A stretch of 30,094 nt of DNA from CAZQSS01 sp964596405 (GTDB lineage Bacteria > Patescibacteriota > Patescibacteriia > Magasanikbacterales > UBA10003). The DNA lies in contig CAZQSS010000010.1 in NCBI GenBank assembly GCA_964596405.1, positions 1-30,094 on the forward strand, read 5' to 3'. Shown here piece by piece: positions 1-7,920 of this stretch; positions within the stretch are counted from its first letter, which is position 1, and each line of letters begins with the position of its first letter. The notes under the pieces are model-generated. The model made no database searches and was not told the origin of the DNA. It worked only from the letters and a program-made list of their open reading frames with translations. Made by a program: the position numbers and the translations under genes.

Positions 1-33
1 TGACTGGGCGAACTTTGTTAGAAATTATTAGCT

Positions 34-107
34 TGGCTCGGGGACTTGGATTCGAACCAAGATAACATGCTCCAGAGGCATGTGTCCTACCATTAGACGA
101 TCCCCGA
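34..107 (-). tRNA. tRNA-Gln (anticodon CTG), CCA encoded
   Basis: Read on the minus strand, the acceptor arm TCGGGGA pairs with TCCCCGA, followed by discriminator G and an encoded CCA. U8 and C9 follow the acceptor stem. The anticodon stem CATGC/GCATG encloses loop CTCTGGA, giving anticodon CTG, which reads CAG glutamine codons. The T-loop TTCGAAT is canonical. It lies about 20 nt past the stop of dnaX on the same strand, and no terminator is visible between them, so co-transcription is possible. Confidence 0.93.
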
Positions 108-126
108 GCAGAGCTAATAATCGATG

Positions 127-1776
127 TCAGTCCACCACTTGTCCGCCGAAACTTTTGGCCAAATTGGCAATCAAATCTTCGTTGCCGGCCCCGACAGCCT
201 GTTCGTTTTGGATCACGAGGTTGGGCGAATAACAGCCCTCAATACATAGATTGTTGCAATTCATGACTTCGTTAAGGGCTTTTTCCGCTAATGCCCTAAT
301 TTTCGGCTCATTTATCTTATCGCGATGAAAAGTAAATTTAAAGTTAATGTGGACTTTTTTACCACACACCTTGGTTGGTTCTCCCATCTTCAGAATAAAA
401 GGCAAAGAATGATTATAGTCCTGGACTTTTTTTAAAAAAAGCAACCATTTGTTTTTAATTTCTTCTAAAGTGCCTGGATTTTCTCCCACGGCTTTTTCGG
501 TATCTTGGACTAAAATCTCGGTTTTGTCAACCACAGCCGCCGCTTCTTTTGTCGTTTCGGTTTTTTTGTTGTCGAGAGTGGATTTGTTTTCACGAAGGGA
601 TTCCCTGCCTGCTGGCAGGCAGGCTCCACTCCTCGCCCCATCGGCGGATCGGTCGGAATGACAAGACGAGTCGGCCACGCTGTCAGTTTCGCCGCATAGT
701 TCTATCAAGGCGATCTCCAGCGGTAGTTGGGGAATTGGGGACGAACGAATAAGAGTTTTTTGTTTTAAAAACAGTTCCGTCGCCTTGACCAGGCTATTGA
801 GCGAAACATTTTTTACCAGATTGTTTATTTTTTTCATTGAGGCTTCGTCAATTTCAAAAGCGGTTTTAGCGGTTTCCTGGTCGGTTTTGACCAAGAGGCA
901 CAGATGAAGCGTTTGAATTATATCGTCGGTAAAATTTAAAAGGTCAACGCCTTCTTCCACCAGCGTGTTTAATAACAAAATCGCTTCTTTGAGTTTTTTG
1001 GCTATCATCAATTCCAGCAGTTCCAGAACTTGGTGAAAATTGGAACGGGGCAGAATCAGCCCGGCTTCTTTTTGGGTAATCTTTTTTTCACCCAAAGAAA
1101 AAAGTTGTTCTAAAATACTCTGGGCGTCGCGCAAACAGCCCTCAGACAAGCGTCCCACTTGTTCCAAAACGTCGGTTTCAATTTTAAAACCTTCGTTGCC
1201 GCTGATAAAATCAAGATGCTTAACGATACTATCTAAACGGATTTTTTTAAAATCAAACCGCTGACAGCGGGAAAGAATAGTAGAGGGCAGTTTGTGGGGT
1301 TCAGTGGTGGCCAGGATAAAAAAAACGTGGGCGGGCGGTTCTTCCAAAGTTTTTAAAAGGGCGTTAAAAGCCGAAGTAGAGAGCATGTGTACCTCGTCAA
1401 TGATGAAAATTTTGTAGCGGCTTTTGGTGGGGGAAAATCGGGCAGAATCAATTATGTTTTCACGGACATTATCTACACCGGTGTGCGAAGCGGCGTCAAT
1501 TTCCAGCACGTCAATTGACTGACTGCGGCTGATCTCTTCACAAGACGGACATTGGTTGCAGGGCTCGCTTTTGTCTTCTTGGCGTTGGGCGCAGTTTAAA
1601 GCCTTGGCCAGAAGACGGGCGGCCGTAGTTTTGCCGGTGCCGCGGGGGCCGGAAAAAAGATAAGCATGGGCCAGTTGGCTGGTCTCCAGTTCTTTTTGTA
1701 GAGTCAGTTTAATCGGATCTTGTCCAATCAACTCAGCCCAGGTTTGAGGGCGGTATTTGCGGTAAAGTGAAGGCAT
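127..1776 (-). CDS. dnaX: DNA polymerase III subunit gamma/tau
   Basis: Clamp-loader ATPase that loads the beta sliding clamp. Seen: the N-terminus MPSLYRKYRPQTW typical of DnaX, Walker A GPRGTGKTT near residue 44, four zinc-ligand cysteines (CAQ...CNQCPSC), Walker B with DEVH (IIDEVHML), sensor 1 and the SRC motif (LSRCQRFDF). The collar domain ends near residue 365, followed by a low-complexity linker and a short tau-like tail. An upstream TTG would add two residues, but the ATG at 1776 fits the family start and lies 8 nt after a perfect TATAAT, predicting a leaderless message. Odd: about residues 372-394 are a translated palindromic repeat. About 549 aa, a normal to short length for DnaX. 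Confidence 0.96.
   Translation of the reverse strand: MPSLYRKYRPQTWAELIGQDPIKLTLQKELETSQLAHAYLFSGPRGTGKTTAARLLAKALNCAQRQEDKSEPCNQCPSCEEISRSQSIDVLEIDAASHTGVDNVRENIIDSARFSPTKSRYKIFIIDEVHMLSTSAFNALLKTLEEPPAHVFFILATTEPHKLPSTILSRCQRFDFKKIRLDSIVKHLDFISGNEGFKIETDVLEQVGRLSEGCLRDAQSILEQLFSLGEKKITQKEAGLILPRSNFHQVLELLELMIAKKLKEAILLLNTLVEEGVDLLNFTDDIIQTLHLCLLVKTDQETAKTAFEIDEASMKKINNLVKNVSLNSLVKATELFLKQKTLIRSSPIPQLPLEIALIELCGETDSVADSSCHSDRSADGARSGACLPAGRESLRENKSTLDNKKTETTKEAAAVVDKTEILVQDTEKAVGENPGTLEEIKNKWLLFLKKVQDYNHSLPFILKMGEPTKVCGKKVHINFKFTFHRDKINEPKIRALAEKALNEVMNCNNLCIEGCYSPNLVIQNEQAVGAGNEDLIANLAKSFGGQVVD
597..663 (-). repeat. Palindromic repeat translated inside dnaX
   Basis: A repeat-like segment beginning TGTCATTCCGAC on the minus strand and containing the perfect hairpin CCTGCCTGC-tg-GCAGGCAGG (604-623). 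Related CCTGCCTG hairpins occur at 5091-5112 and 17334-17355. It keeps the dnaX frame open and lies in the variable linker after the ATPase and collar domains. Its insertion by a repeat mechanism is inferred from these shared words. Confidence 0.75.
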
Positions 1777-1784
1777 AGTCAACC

Positions 1785-1790
1785 ATTATA
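1785..1790 (-). promoter_or_regulatory. -10 box of dnaX, leaderless type
   Basis: A perfect TATAAT on the minus strand, with only 8 nt between it and the dnaX ATG. A start site about 7 nt downstream of the -10 would fall within about 2 nt of the ATG. The box overlaps the stop codon of the upstream ATPase gene. No clear -35 hexamer was identified. Confidence 0.6.
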
Positions 1791-4464
1791 ACTTACTGGA
1801 AACATCAGTCAAGTCGTTGCCGGTGGTGGCTTCTCCCAGTTTGGTGCGTTTTAAAATCTCGGCATTAACCAGGCTGCGGTCGCGGCCATATTTGAGACGG
1901 GAAAGTTGTTTAACCATTTCGCCCATCGCCGGATCACCTTTTTGCGGCGGTAAAGTCTTGAGTGTAAAGGGTTTAGATGGGGCGTTTTTAATCAAGAGCC
2001 GGATGTAAGCGTGGAATTTATCTATATTCATGACATCATATTCGTTGAGAACCGGCGCGAATTGTTTGGCCATAGTCTCGGCGTCATCCACGCCGATTCT
2101 AAAGCTGATAATAGTGCCCACGTTGCCGAAAACCGCATCTTTGATTTTGCTGGAACCTTGTTTGCCCTCCACGCCGCCACCGGCCAAAAGTTGGCCGATA
2201 TATTGGTGGGCAATGATTAAATCCAAGCGGTATTTACGGGCCTCGGCCAAAATCGTGGCAATGGAATCGGTAATAAAATTTTGAAACTCATCAATGTAGA
2301 GAAAAAAGTCATTGCGTTTTTCTTCGGGCAGATCGGCGCGGGCCAAAGCGGCCATCTGCAGTTTAGAAACGATAATCAAGCCCAGCAGGTTGGAGTTGAC
2401 CTCGCCCACTTTGCCTTTGGCCAAATTAACCAAAAGAATTTTTTTGTTATCCATAACATCGCGCAAGTTGAAACCGGATTTGCCCTGGCCGATGATATTG
2501 CGGATCATTTCGTTTTCCACAAAGCGGCCGACTTTGGAGATGAGGTAGCCGAGCATTTCGGATTTGTGGAAATCGGAAGTCTTGGCCATTTCTTTTTCCC
2601 AATAAGCGCGGACCATGGGGTCGGTGACTTTGGAAAGTTTGTATTTTTGAAATTCCGGGTCGGTAAAAATACGCGGGATATCGGCAATGGTGCCCGGATA
2701 TTCTTTATCCGCCATCAAAGTCAGCATGGCGTTGCGCATATTATGTTCAAACATCGGGCCGATCATTGACGGGTCAGTCACCAATTTGTAAAAGATGGCA
2801 ATCATTTCTTGAACGGCAAAATCCATTTGATCCGGCGTATCCGCTTCCAGCATATTCAAGCCCATGGGTCGTTCCACGTCCGACGGGTCAAAAATAATCA
2901 CGTCCTCGGCTCTTTCTTTGGGGATGTGAGGTAAAATATCTTCAATCAAACTGCCGTGCGGATCAATCACGCAAATACCCTCGCCGTTTTTTATGTCCTG
3001 AATGGCCATGTTGCTTAAAAGCACGGATTTACCGGCGCCGGTTGAGCCGATGATATAGACGTGACGGCGACGATCCTCAGCTTGAATATGAACCAGGTGA
3101 TTGACGCCGCGATAAACCGTTTCACCCAAAATTAAACCTGTTTCGGGCAGATTGACCGGCGGCGGGCTTTGCCTGGCTTGGAGCCATAGGATATTCGGCG
3201 TTTCTGCCGAGGGCAGAGGGAAGTGGAGGAGGGAAGCTAATTCTTCGGTGCTTAAGACATTGGCGCGATATTTATTGAAATTGCGATAAATAAAATCCCG
3301 GATAAACATACCCTTGAAAACAATGGCGCGCTCTTTAAGAGCGGCGCCGGTTTCATGCGAAGTGAACTGAGCAAAAGACGAAGTCAGATTGCTTAAAATT
3401 TGTTTGGCTTGGAAAATGTCGGCCGCCGAAGCGATGATATTGATATTAGTTTCAAAACAAGCTTTGGAAATTTTTTCTTCAATCGCTTTGACCAGTTCTT
3501 CTTCGCGTTGCATTAGACGGACGGGCGCGTTTTTTTTCTCGGCGCGTTCCGTGTCTTCTTTTTGTTTATCTTTGGCCGTGGCGGTAATCGTTTTGAAGAT
3601 ATCACCCAAAATTTTGAAAGGGAACATTAAAATTTTGGTGATCGCGTTGGCCACACCCGAACCGCCCATCACATTTTCTAATTTTTCCCCCTTATGCAGG
3701 CGCTGGGAGACAGCCAATACCCGGCTTAGCCATTTATGTTTGACCGGCTTGATAATCATTTGAATGGCGGCGCCCTCATCCATTTTAAGTTTGCTTAAAT
3801 TGTTAAGCATGCCTTCGGTCGGATCAGACTCAAATTTTTTGAAAGTTTTGAGTGGCAACCAGTTGGCGGACGGCATTTTGAGATAAGTGCCTAAAACCAC
3901 GCCTTGGGCTTGAAAGATGTTGTAATCAACGGTTTCTTTGATTTCGGCCGAGGGATAGACGGCGTGAATTTGTTGCTCAACATAAGTGGAGAGTGAGCCG
4001 GGCGTGACCACATAAAATTTAATCAGGCCCTTTTCAAAAACAATCTCCAATGAAAGATAGCGGTGAGAGCCGTACCAAAACTTTTTGAATGAATACAAAT
4101 AATAACTCCAGTCTTTGGATCGACGGATGCCGGAGAAAGCGGCGTAAAGAGTTTCCATGGCACCGATCGCTTCTTTAATGTCTTTTTTATGGCCCAGTCC
4201 TTCTTTTTTACCCGCTTCTTCTTCGGCTTCTTTGGACATGATCACCAGGAAAATTTTTCTTTTAAAACTGGCCCGGACACTTTCCAACCGATGGAGCAAA
4301 AAACGCAAAAGAACCAGGGCGGTGATAATCAAAACAATTATAATCAACCCCCACAAAAGCGTGTTGGGTGATCCGGTCACCGTCGTGGTCAACTGCGCGC
4401 CGCTTTGAACAATTTGGCTGCCCACCTCGTTGAGGTTGACATTAGAAATGTCTTCAGGGTTCAT
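1786..4464 (-). CDS. VirD4/TraG-like membrane-anchored conjugation-type ATPase
   Basis: About 892 aa. An N-terminal hydrophobic segment (about residues 36-58, LLWGLIIIVLIITALVLL) anchors it in the membrane. A long middle domain follows, then a RecA-like ATPase with Walker A IIGSTGAGKSVLL near residue 473, a Walker B-like ICVIDPHGSL and a second acidic motif LYIDEFQNF with a helicase-like IIAHQY segment. These match type IV secretion DNA-binding and coupling proteins. Such ATPases are common in Patescibacteria without a full secretion system, so DNA or protein translocation is inferred. The ATG at 4464 is chosen because an upstream in-frame start at 4485 would translate the end of a repeat element. 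No strong Shine-Dalgarno is visible. The proline-rich gene upstream is probably in the same operon. Confidence 0.88.
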   Translation of the reverse strand: MNPEDISNVNLNEVGSQIVQSGAQLTTTVTGSPNTLLWGLIIIVLIITALVLLRFLLHRLESVRASFKRKIFLVIMSKEAEEEAGKKEGLGHKKDIKEAIGAMETLYAAFSGIRRSKDWSYYLYSFKKFWYGSHRYLSLEIVFEKGLIKFYVVTPGSLSTYVEQQIHAVYPSAEIKETVDYNIFQAQGVVLGTYLKMPSANWLPLKTFKKFESDPTEGMLNNLSKLKMDEGAAIQMIIKPVKHKWLSRVLAVSQRLHKGEKLENVMGGSGVANAITKILMFPFKILGDIFKTITATAKDKQKEDTERAEKKNAPVRLMQREEELVKAIEEKISKACFETNINIIASAADIFQAKQILSNLTSSFAQFTSHETGAALKERAIVFKGMFIRDFIYRNFNKYRANVLSTEELASLLHFPLPSAETPNILWLQARQSPPPVNLPETGLILGETVYRGVNHLVHIQAEDRRRHVYIIGSTGAGKSVLLSNMAIQDIKNGEGICVIDPHGSLIEDILPHIPKERAEDVIIFDPSDVERPMGLNMLEADTPDQMDFAVQEMIAIFYKLVTDPSMIGPMFEHNMRNAMLTLMADKEYPGTIADIPRIFTDPEFQKYKLSKVTDPMVRAYWEKEMAKTSDFHKSEMLGYLISKVGRFVENEMIRNIIGQGKSGFNLRDVMDNKKILLVNLAKGKVGEVNSNLLGLIIVSKLQMAALARADLPEEKRNDFFLYIDEFQNFITDSIATILAEARKYRLDLIIAHQYIGQLLAGGGVEGKQGSSKIKDAVFGNVGTIISFRIGVDDAETMAKQFAPVLNEYDVMNIDKFHAYIRLLIKNAPSKPFTLKTLPPQKGDPAMGEMVKQLSRLKYGRDRSLVNAEILKRTKLGEATTGNDLTDVSSKL

Positions 4465-4467
4465 AAA

Positions 4468-4560
4468 ATAAACACAGATTAACACAGATTTTTTACGGAT
4501 TTACACAGATCACAGATCTGTGATCTGTGAATTCGCATAGAATCTGTGTATCTGTGTTAT
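4468..4560. repeat. CACAGAT palindromic element, copy 1
   Basis: About 93 bp built from the word CACAGAT and its complement. The centre, 4504-4529, is a perfect 26-bp palindrome. The outer arms (AACACAGATTAACACAGATT and AATCTGTGTATCTGTGTTAT) form an imperfect inverted repeat. The right end supplies the stop codon of the gene ending at 4557, and the left end lies just upstream of the ATPase start. A second copy is at 6730-6818. Confidence 0.85.
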
Positions 4561-5054
4561 TTTTTAATCAGTTCGATTATTTTATCCGTTTTGATTTTTG
4601 TTTCTTGTTCCAAAAAGTAACGGTTAATGCCCGGCACCATTTTCAGCCAGCCCCGGATGAGATCAATAATTTTTTGGACCTGGATTTTGGCGCTCTGAAG
4701 AGTTTGCCAAATTTTGATGGCCGTTTCTTCACCCTTAATTTTAAATTTTTGCTGCTCTTCGGGCGACATTTCCACAAAAACTTTTTCCAACCCATCGGAC
4801 ATGATTTTTTCCACACCGATCAACTGTTCCGGTTTGGCCGACGGCGTCGGAGGCGGGGGAGTCACAAGGCTCGGCGCCGGAGCCGGAGCCACTTTGGATT
4901 CCTCTGTTGCTTGTAATTCTGTTTCACGCGGCGTCTCGGCTATGGCCTCGGTTTTTTCCAATTCTAAAACCGGCCGCTGGATTATCTCCGGCGCCTGGGC
5001 CGATTCGGGCAGAGTAGGTTTTTTTTCCGGTTGGGGAATGTTATTGGTGGGCAT
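4557..5054 (-). CDS. Hypothetical protein with proline/glutamate-rich N-terminus
   Basis: 165 aa, not recognised. The first half is low complexity (proline, glutamate, alanine), likely disordered. The second half (about residues 80-165) is more regular and charged, with possible helices around KIMSDGLEKVF and KIWQTLQSAKIQVQKIIDLI, ending in a lysine-rich tail. No signal peptide or membrane segment is obvious. It lies directly upstream of the VirD4-like ATPase on the same strand, separated only by a repeat, so the two probably share a transcript; an accessory role to that ATPase is a guess from context. The stop codon lies within the CACAGAT repeat, so the original C-terminus may have been altered by insertion. 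Confidence 0.75.
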   Translation of the reverse strand: MPTNNIPQPEKKPTLPESAQAPEIIQRPVLELEKTEAIAETPRETELQATEESKVAPAPAPSLVTPPPPTPSAKPEQLIGVEKIMSDGLEKVFVEMSPEEQQKFKIKGEETAIKIWQTLQSAKIQVQKIIDLIRGWLKMVPGINRYFLEQETKIKTDKIIELIKK

Positions 5055-5061
5055 ATTGTTT

Positions 5062-5151
5062 TGTCATTCCCGACCACGATCGGGAATCCAGCCTGCCTGT
5101 CCGGTAGGCAGGCGATTATGCGACTGGATCCCCGTTTTCACGGGGATGACA
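5062..5151. mobile_element. 90-bp gene-less element with TGTCATTCCC/GGGGATGACA ends
   Basis: The left end TGTCATTCCCG...CGGGAATCCAG and right end CTGGATCCCCG...CGGGGATGACA are each hairpins and are near-inverted copies of one another. A third hairpin, CCTGCCTgtccggtAGGCAGG, lies between. The ends match the 28-bp repeats that flank the GIY-YIG gene at 7921-8286. It looks like a non-autonomous relative (MITE- or REPIN-like). It sits just upstream of the proline-rich gene. Confidence 0.75.
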
Positions 5152-5273
5152 TTGTGTGGAGTTGTTAAAATGCTCAAGTAGCTGCTTAAATTATAGCACA
5201 AACATTCGCTTCTACACAAACCAGCCGTTTGGATATAAATTCGTTTAGATTCGCGTCAAAATTGGCGGTTCCC

Positions 5274-5302
5274 TTGACAACTGTGGACAAGTGTGGTAAG
5301 GT
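5274..5302 (+). promoter_or_regulatory. Promoter of the small zinc-binding protein gene
   Basis: A perfect -35 TTGACA (5274-5279), 17-nt spacer and -10-like TAAGGT (5297-5302). The transcript would have a leader of about 45 nt containing the Shine-Dalgarno AAAGAGG at 5344-5350 ahead of the ATG at 5357. Confidence 0.55.
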
Positions 5303-5356
5303 AGCTTATTCAACTGGTATTAGGGCGGTCGTTAACAACCAACAAAGAGGTACGCA

Positions 5357-5551
5357 ATGTCATCGTCTTTCAACTGTGAACGGTTGAAACCGGAACTCGA
5401 AAAGTTCATCCAAGCGGGTGAAGCATCAACCGAATTTTCCGTGCATTTAAACTATTGTGAAAGCTGCAGGAAAGCAGTAGATGAAGCATTTACTCGCCAA
5501 GCTAGAGCTTTTGAAGCTTTGGCACAAGAGATACAAAAACAAAAAACCTAA
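5357..5551 (+). CDS. Small putative zinc-binding protein (H-x3-C-x2-C)
   Basis: 64 aa. It carries VHLNYCESC, an H-x3-C-x2-C arrangement, preceded by a cysteine at residue 7. This is the spacing of the zinc-binding anti-sigma (zf-HC2/ZAS) domain, but here the whole protein is little more than that domain, with no membrane segment. The C-terminus is helical, Gln/Lys-rich. The start is well supported: Shine-Dalgarno AAAGAGG 6 nt before the ATG, promoter TTGACA/TAAGGT upstream. A strong terminator follows, so it is a single-gene unit. A regulatory role by binding a sigma factor or nucleic acid is inference; no sigma factor gene is adjacent. Confidence 0.78.
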   Translation: MSSSFNCERLKPELEKFIQAGEASTEFSVHLNYCESCRKAVDEAFTRQARAFEALAQEIQKQKT

Positions 5552-5559
5552 CTCTTGAG

Positions 5560-5595
5560 AGGACACGAACATAACCGTGTCCTTTTTTATTTTTT
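5560..5595 (+). terminator. Rho-independent terminator of the small zinc protein gene
   Basis: Stem GGACACG (5561-5567) pairs with CGTGTCC (5576-5582) across an 8-nt loop, followed by TTTTTTATTTTTT. Confidence 0.92.
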
Positions 5596-5600
5596 CCGCG

Positions 5601-5690
5601 TTCAACCTCCCCCAACCCCTCCTTTCTAAGGAGGGGAAAGACGTGGGCTCGATTCCTCCCCTTGGAAAGGGGAGGCTGGGTGGGGTTGAG
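5601..5690. repeat. CCTCCCC palindromic repeat pair, copy 1
   Basis: Two hairpin units in inverted orientation: TTCAACCTCCCCCAACCCCT with CCTTTCTAAGG at left, and TTCCTCCCCTTGGAAAGGGG with GGTGGGGTTGAG at right. The same two arms occur in reverse order at 13316-13401. A palindrome of similar type, CTCTCCTTactAAGGAGAG, is translated within cysS (9205-9241). Confidence 0.8.
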
Positions 5691-5714
5691 GGTGTTTGGG
5701 TTTGGCGCAAAATA

Positions 5715-5723
5715 TGGTATAAT
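5715..5723 (+). promoter_or_regulatory. Extended -10 promoter of the corA-like gene
   Basis: TGG followed by a perfect TATAAT (5718-5723), with a weak -35 TTGGGT 16 nt upstream. A start near 5730 would give a leader of about 50 nt without an obvious Shine-Dalgarno. Confidence 0.5.
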
Positions 5724-5778
5724 ATATCTACACCAAGCGGATTGCTTAATCTGCTTAGTTCTTAATTTACTTTTCAAT

Positions 5779-6726
5779 ATGGCCAAACCGCGCATTAGAG
5801 AGTTTAAAAACGCCAATTTTTCCTGGATTCATATTGTTCACCCCACGGCTTTGGAAACCAAAGAATTGGCGCAGCGTTTTAAGTTTGAGGCGATAGATTT
5901 AACCGACGTTTTGCCGCCGCTTCAGAGACCTAAAATCGTTGAGCGCCCCAATTATATTTTCATGATTTTGCTTTTCCCGGTTTTTAACCGACAGACCCGC
6001 CGCATCCATCCGGCGGAAGTGGATTTTTTTATTGGCAAAGATTTTTTTATCACCGCCACCTCCGAAGATCTTTTCCCATTGAGCGAGCTGTTTGTTCATT
6101 GTCAGAAAGGCAAAGACAAGGGAGTAAAACAGTGGTCGGTAGAAACTACGCCGGTGGAATTGCTTTACGAAGTATTAAGCCGGCTGGAACAATATTGTTT
6201 CCCGATTTCCATCCACATCAATAATGATATAGATAAAATTGAAAATGAAATTTTTAATTTAAAAAATAAAACCGAAACCATCAACGAGGTTTTGCGCATT
6301 AAAACCAACATTGTTAATTTCCGCAAGGCCATGAATCGCCACACGCACGTTATTCAGAAGTTTTTGAACAAGGCCCCGCGTTTCTTCGCGCCGGAAAAAA
6401 CCGACAAGCTGAATTTATATTTTAAAGACTTGGCCGAACGTTCCGAAGACCTTTGGCAAATGCTGGAAAGTTATCAGGATACGATTGACGCCGTTCATGA
6501 AAGCCACCTCTCGCTCATCAACCATCATAGCAATGTTATCATGCAGATTTTTACCATTTTTACGACGGTTATTTTTTCAGTGGAACTGGTAATCAGCTGG
6601 GTGAGTTTTGATTTGGACACTCTTTCATTCCAAAATAATCCGGCGGGCTTTTTGGCAGCGAACGCCGGATTGCTTTTGGTAATTTTGATGATGGTGATTT
6701 TCTTCAAGAAGAGAAACTGGATCTAA
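5779..6726 (+). CDS. CorA-family divalent cation transporter lacking GMN motif
   Basis: 315 aa. The long cytoplasmic N-terminal domain, the helical stalk (around residues 130-235) and two C-terminal membrane helices (TIFTTVIFSVELVISW and AANAGLLLVILMMVIFF) ending in the basic tail KKRNWI are the CorA/MIT architecture. The expected Mg/Ni/Co transporter role in the inner membrane follows from this. Odd: where CorA proteins have YGMNF after the first membrane helix, this one reads ISWVSF, so the signature selectivity loop is missing. A longer in-frame extension exists upstream, but it would translate the CCTCCCC repeat and the promoter, so the ATG at 5779 (MAKPRIREF) is preferred. Transcribed alone; the CACAGAT repeat follows the stop. 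Confidence 0.85.
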   Translation: MAKPRIREFKNANFSWIHIVHPTALETKELAQRFKFEAIDLTDVLPPLQRPKIVERPNYIFMILLFPVFNRQTRRIHPAEVDFFIGKDFFITATSEDLFPLSELFVHCQKGKDKGVKQWSVETTPVELLYEVLSRLEQYCFPISIHINNDIDKIENEIFNLKNKTETINEVLRIKTNIVNFRKAMNRHTHVIQKFLNKAPRFFAPEKTDKLNLYFKDLAERSEDLWQMLESYQDTIDAVHESHLSLINHHSNVIMQIFTIFTTVIFSVELVISWVSFDLDTLSFQNNPAGFLAANAGLLLVILMMVIFFKKRNWI

Positions 6727-6729
6727 TTT

Positions 6730-6818
6730 AAACACAGATTATACGAATTTTTACGAATTCGCACAGATCACAGATTTGTGATTTGTGTATTTGTATAAAA
6801 TCCGCGTATCTGTGTTAT
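6730..6818. repeat. CACAGAT palindromic element, copy 2
   Basis: About 89 bp, same design as 4468-4560: AACACAGATT at left, centre CACAGATCACAGATTTGTGATTTGTG reduced here to an imperfect palindrome, and ...GTATCTGTGTTAT at right. It fills the gap between the convergent corA-like and epimerase genes and abuts the stop codon of the latter. Confidence 0.82.
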
Positions 6819-7852
6819 CAGAACAGCCGTTTAGCCAAGCCGAGGATGCCTTGTTTCCATGGCACGCGGTGGGTAACACCGGTTTGTCCTTGGAATTTAT
6901 CCAGATTGTTTAGATACCATTCGTAATTGCGCAAGAGCGCGTCTTTATTTGAATATTTTGGCCGGTAGCCGAGAATTTTCTCGGCTTTTTCAATTGAAAC
7001 AAAAGAATCTTTGCTGGCGGTTTCATACACCCACTTATAAAGAGGGGAAAGGTGGAGTTTTTCCAGAATTCGCAGAGTCCAAATAGCGGGACCGGCCGGC
7101 AACGGTATGATTTTTTTGCCAAAACCGGCCTTATCCAAAACCGCTTGGTAATCTTCGCCCATAGTCGTAAAAACTTTCGCGCCGATATTGAACGTGTCGT
7201 TGACGATATTTTTGTCCAATGTGGCGCAGGCATAAATAGCATCGCAAAGATCTTCCACATCCAAAAGCTGATAACGATTTTTACCGCTGCCCAGCATGGG
7301 GAAATTGCGGCCGTCTTTGGCCCAATCGTAAAACAGGGCAAAAACACCCAGCCGTTCCGGTCCGATAAATGATTTGGGCCGGACAACGGGCACACAGAGG
7401 CCTTTTTGGCGATATTCTTCGCAGGCTTTTTCCGCCAAGATTTTGGCATTGCCATAAGGGCCGACGCCACGGAGTTGGTCGGTTTCGTATAAGGGGTGAT
7501 GATCGGGAATGCCGTAAACCGAAGTGGAAGAAATAAAAATACAGCGATCAGCTTTAAATTCATAAGCCGATTGCAAAACCGTTTCGGTGCCTTTGACGTC
7601 GGTGGAATAAATTTCTTCTTCACTGTAAAGCGGCAGAGCGGCCGCGGCGTGAATCACGATATTCACATTCTCCATTGCCCGATTGATGGTTTCTTTATCG
7701 CGGACGTCGCCTTTGATAAATTGAATTTTATCTTTTTCCGGATAGTCAAAATCAGCAATATCTAAAACCGCCACTTCGTGGTTGCGGTTTAGCAAGTAGC
7801 GGACGAGGTTGATCCCCAAAAATCCCGACCCGCCGGTGATGAGAGCCTTCAT
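6818..7852 (-). CDS. NAD-dependent epimerase/dehydratase (extended SDR)
   Basis: 344 aa. The N-terminal Rossmann motif TGGSGFLG (residues 6-13) binds NAD(P). The acidic residue D31 after beta-2 suggests NAD preference. The active-site elements SSTSVYG (109-114) and YGNAK (Y133, K137) are the catalytic Ser/Thr and YxxxK pair. Length and layout fit nucleotide-sugar epimerases/dehydratases or 3-beta-HSD-like members; the exact substrate cannot be read from sequence. The gene converges on the corA-like gene with a CACAGAT repeat between, and lies downstream of the GIY-YIG element, so it is probably transcribed separately. The leader contains near-direct repeats of ATTAAGCAAG. Confidence 0.87.
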   Translation of the reverse strand: MKALITGGSGFLGINLVRYLLNRNHEVAVLDIADFDYPEKDKIQFIKGDVRDKETINRAMENVNIVIHAAAALPLYSEEEIYSTDVKGTETVLQSAYEFKADRCIFISSTSVYGIPDHHPLYETDQLRGVGPYGNAKILAEKACEEYRQKGLCVPVVRPKSFIGPERLGVFALFYDWAKDGRNFPMLGSGKNRYQLLDVEDLCDAIYACATLDKNIVNDTFNIGAKVFTTMGEDYQAVLDKAGFGKKIIPLPAGPAIWTLRILEKLHLSPLYKWVYETASKDSFVSIEKAEKILGYRPKYSNKDALLRNYEWYLNNLDKFQGQTGVTHRVPWKQGILGLAKRLF

Positions 7853-7920
7853 AGGATTAAGAATTAAGCAAGATAAGGATTAAGCAAACCTGCCTACTGC
7901 GGGCTGGAGTCCACACACCC

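Noticed and set aside
2281..2769. A 162-codon open frame on the plus strand opposite the VirD4-like ATPase
   Set aside because: Fully within the opposite-strand ATPase gene, hydrophobic/aromatic-rich mirror composition, and no start signals.
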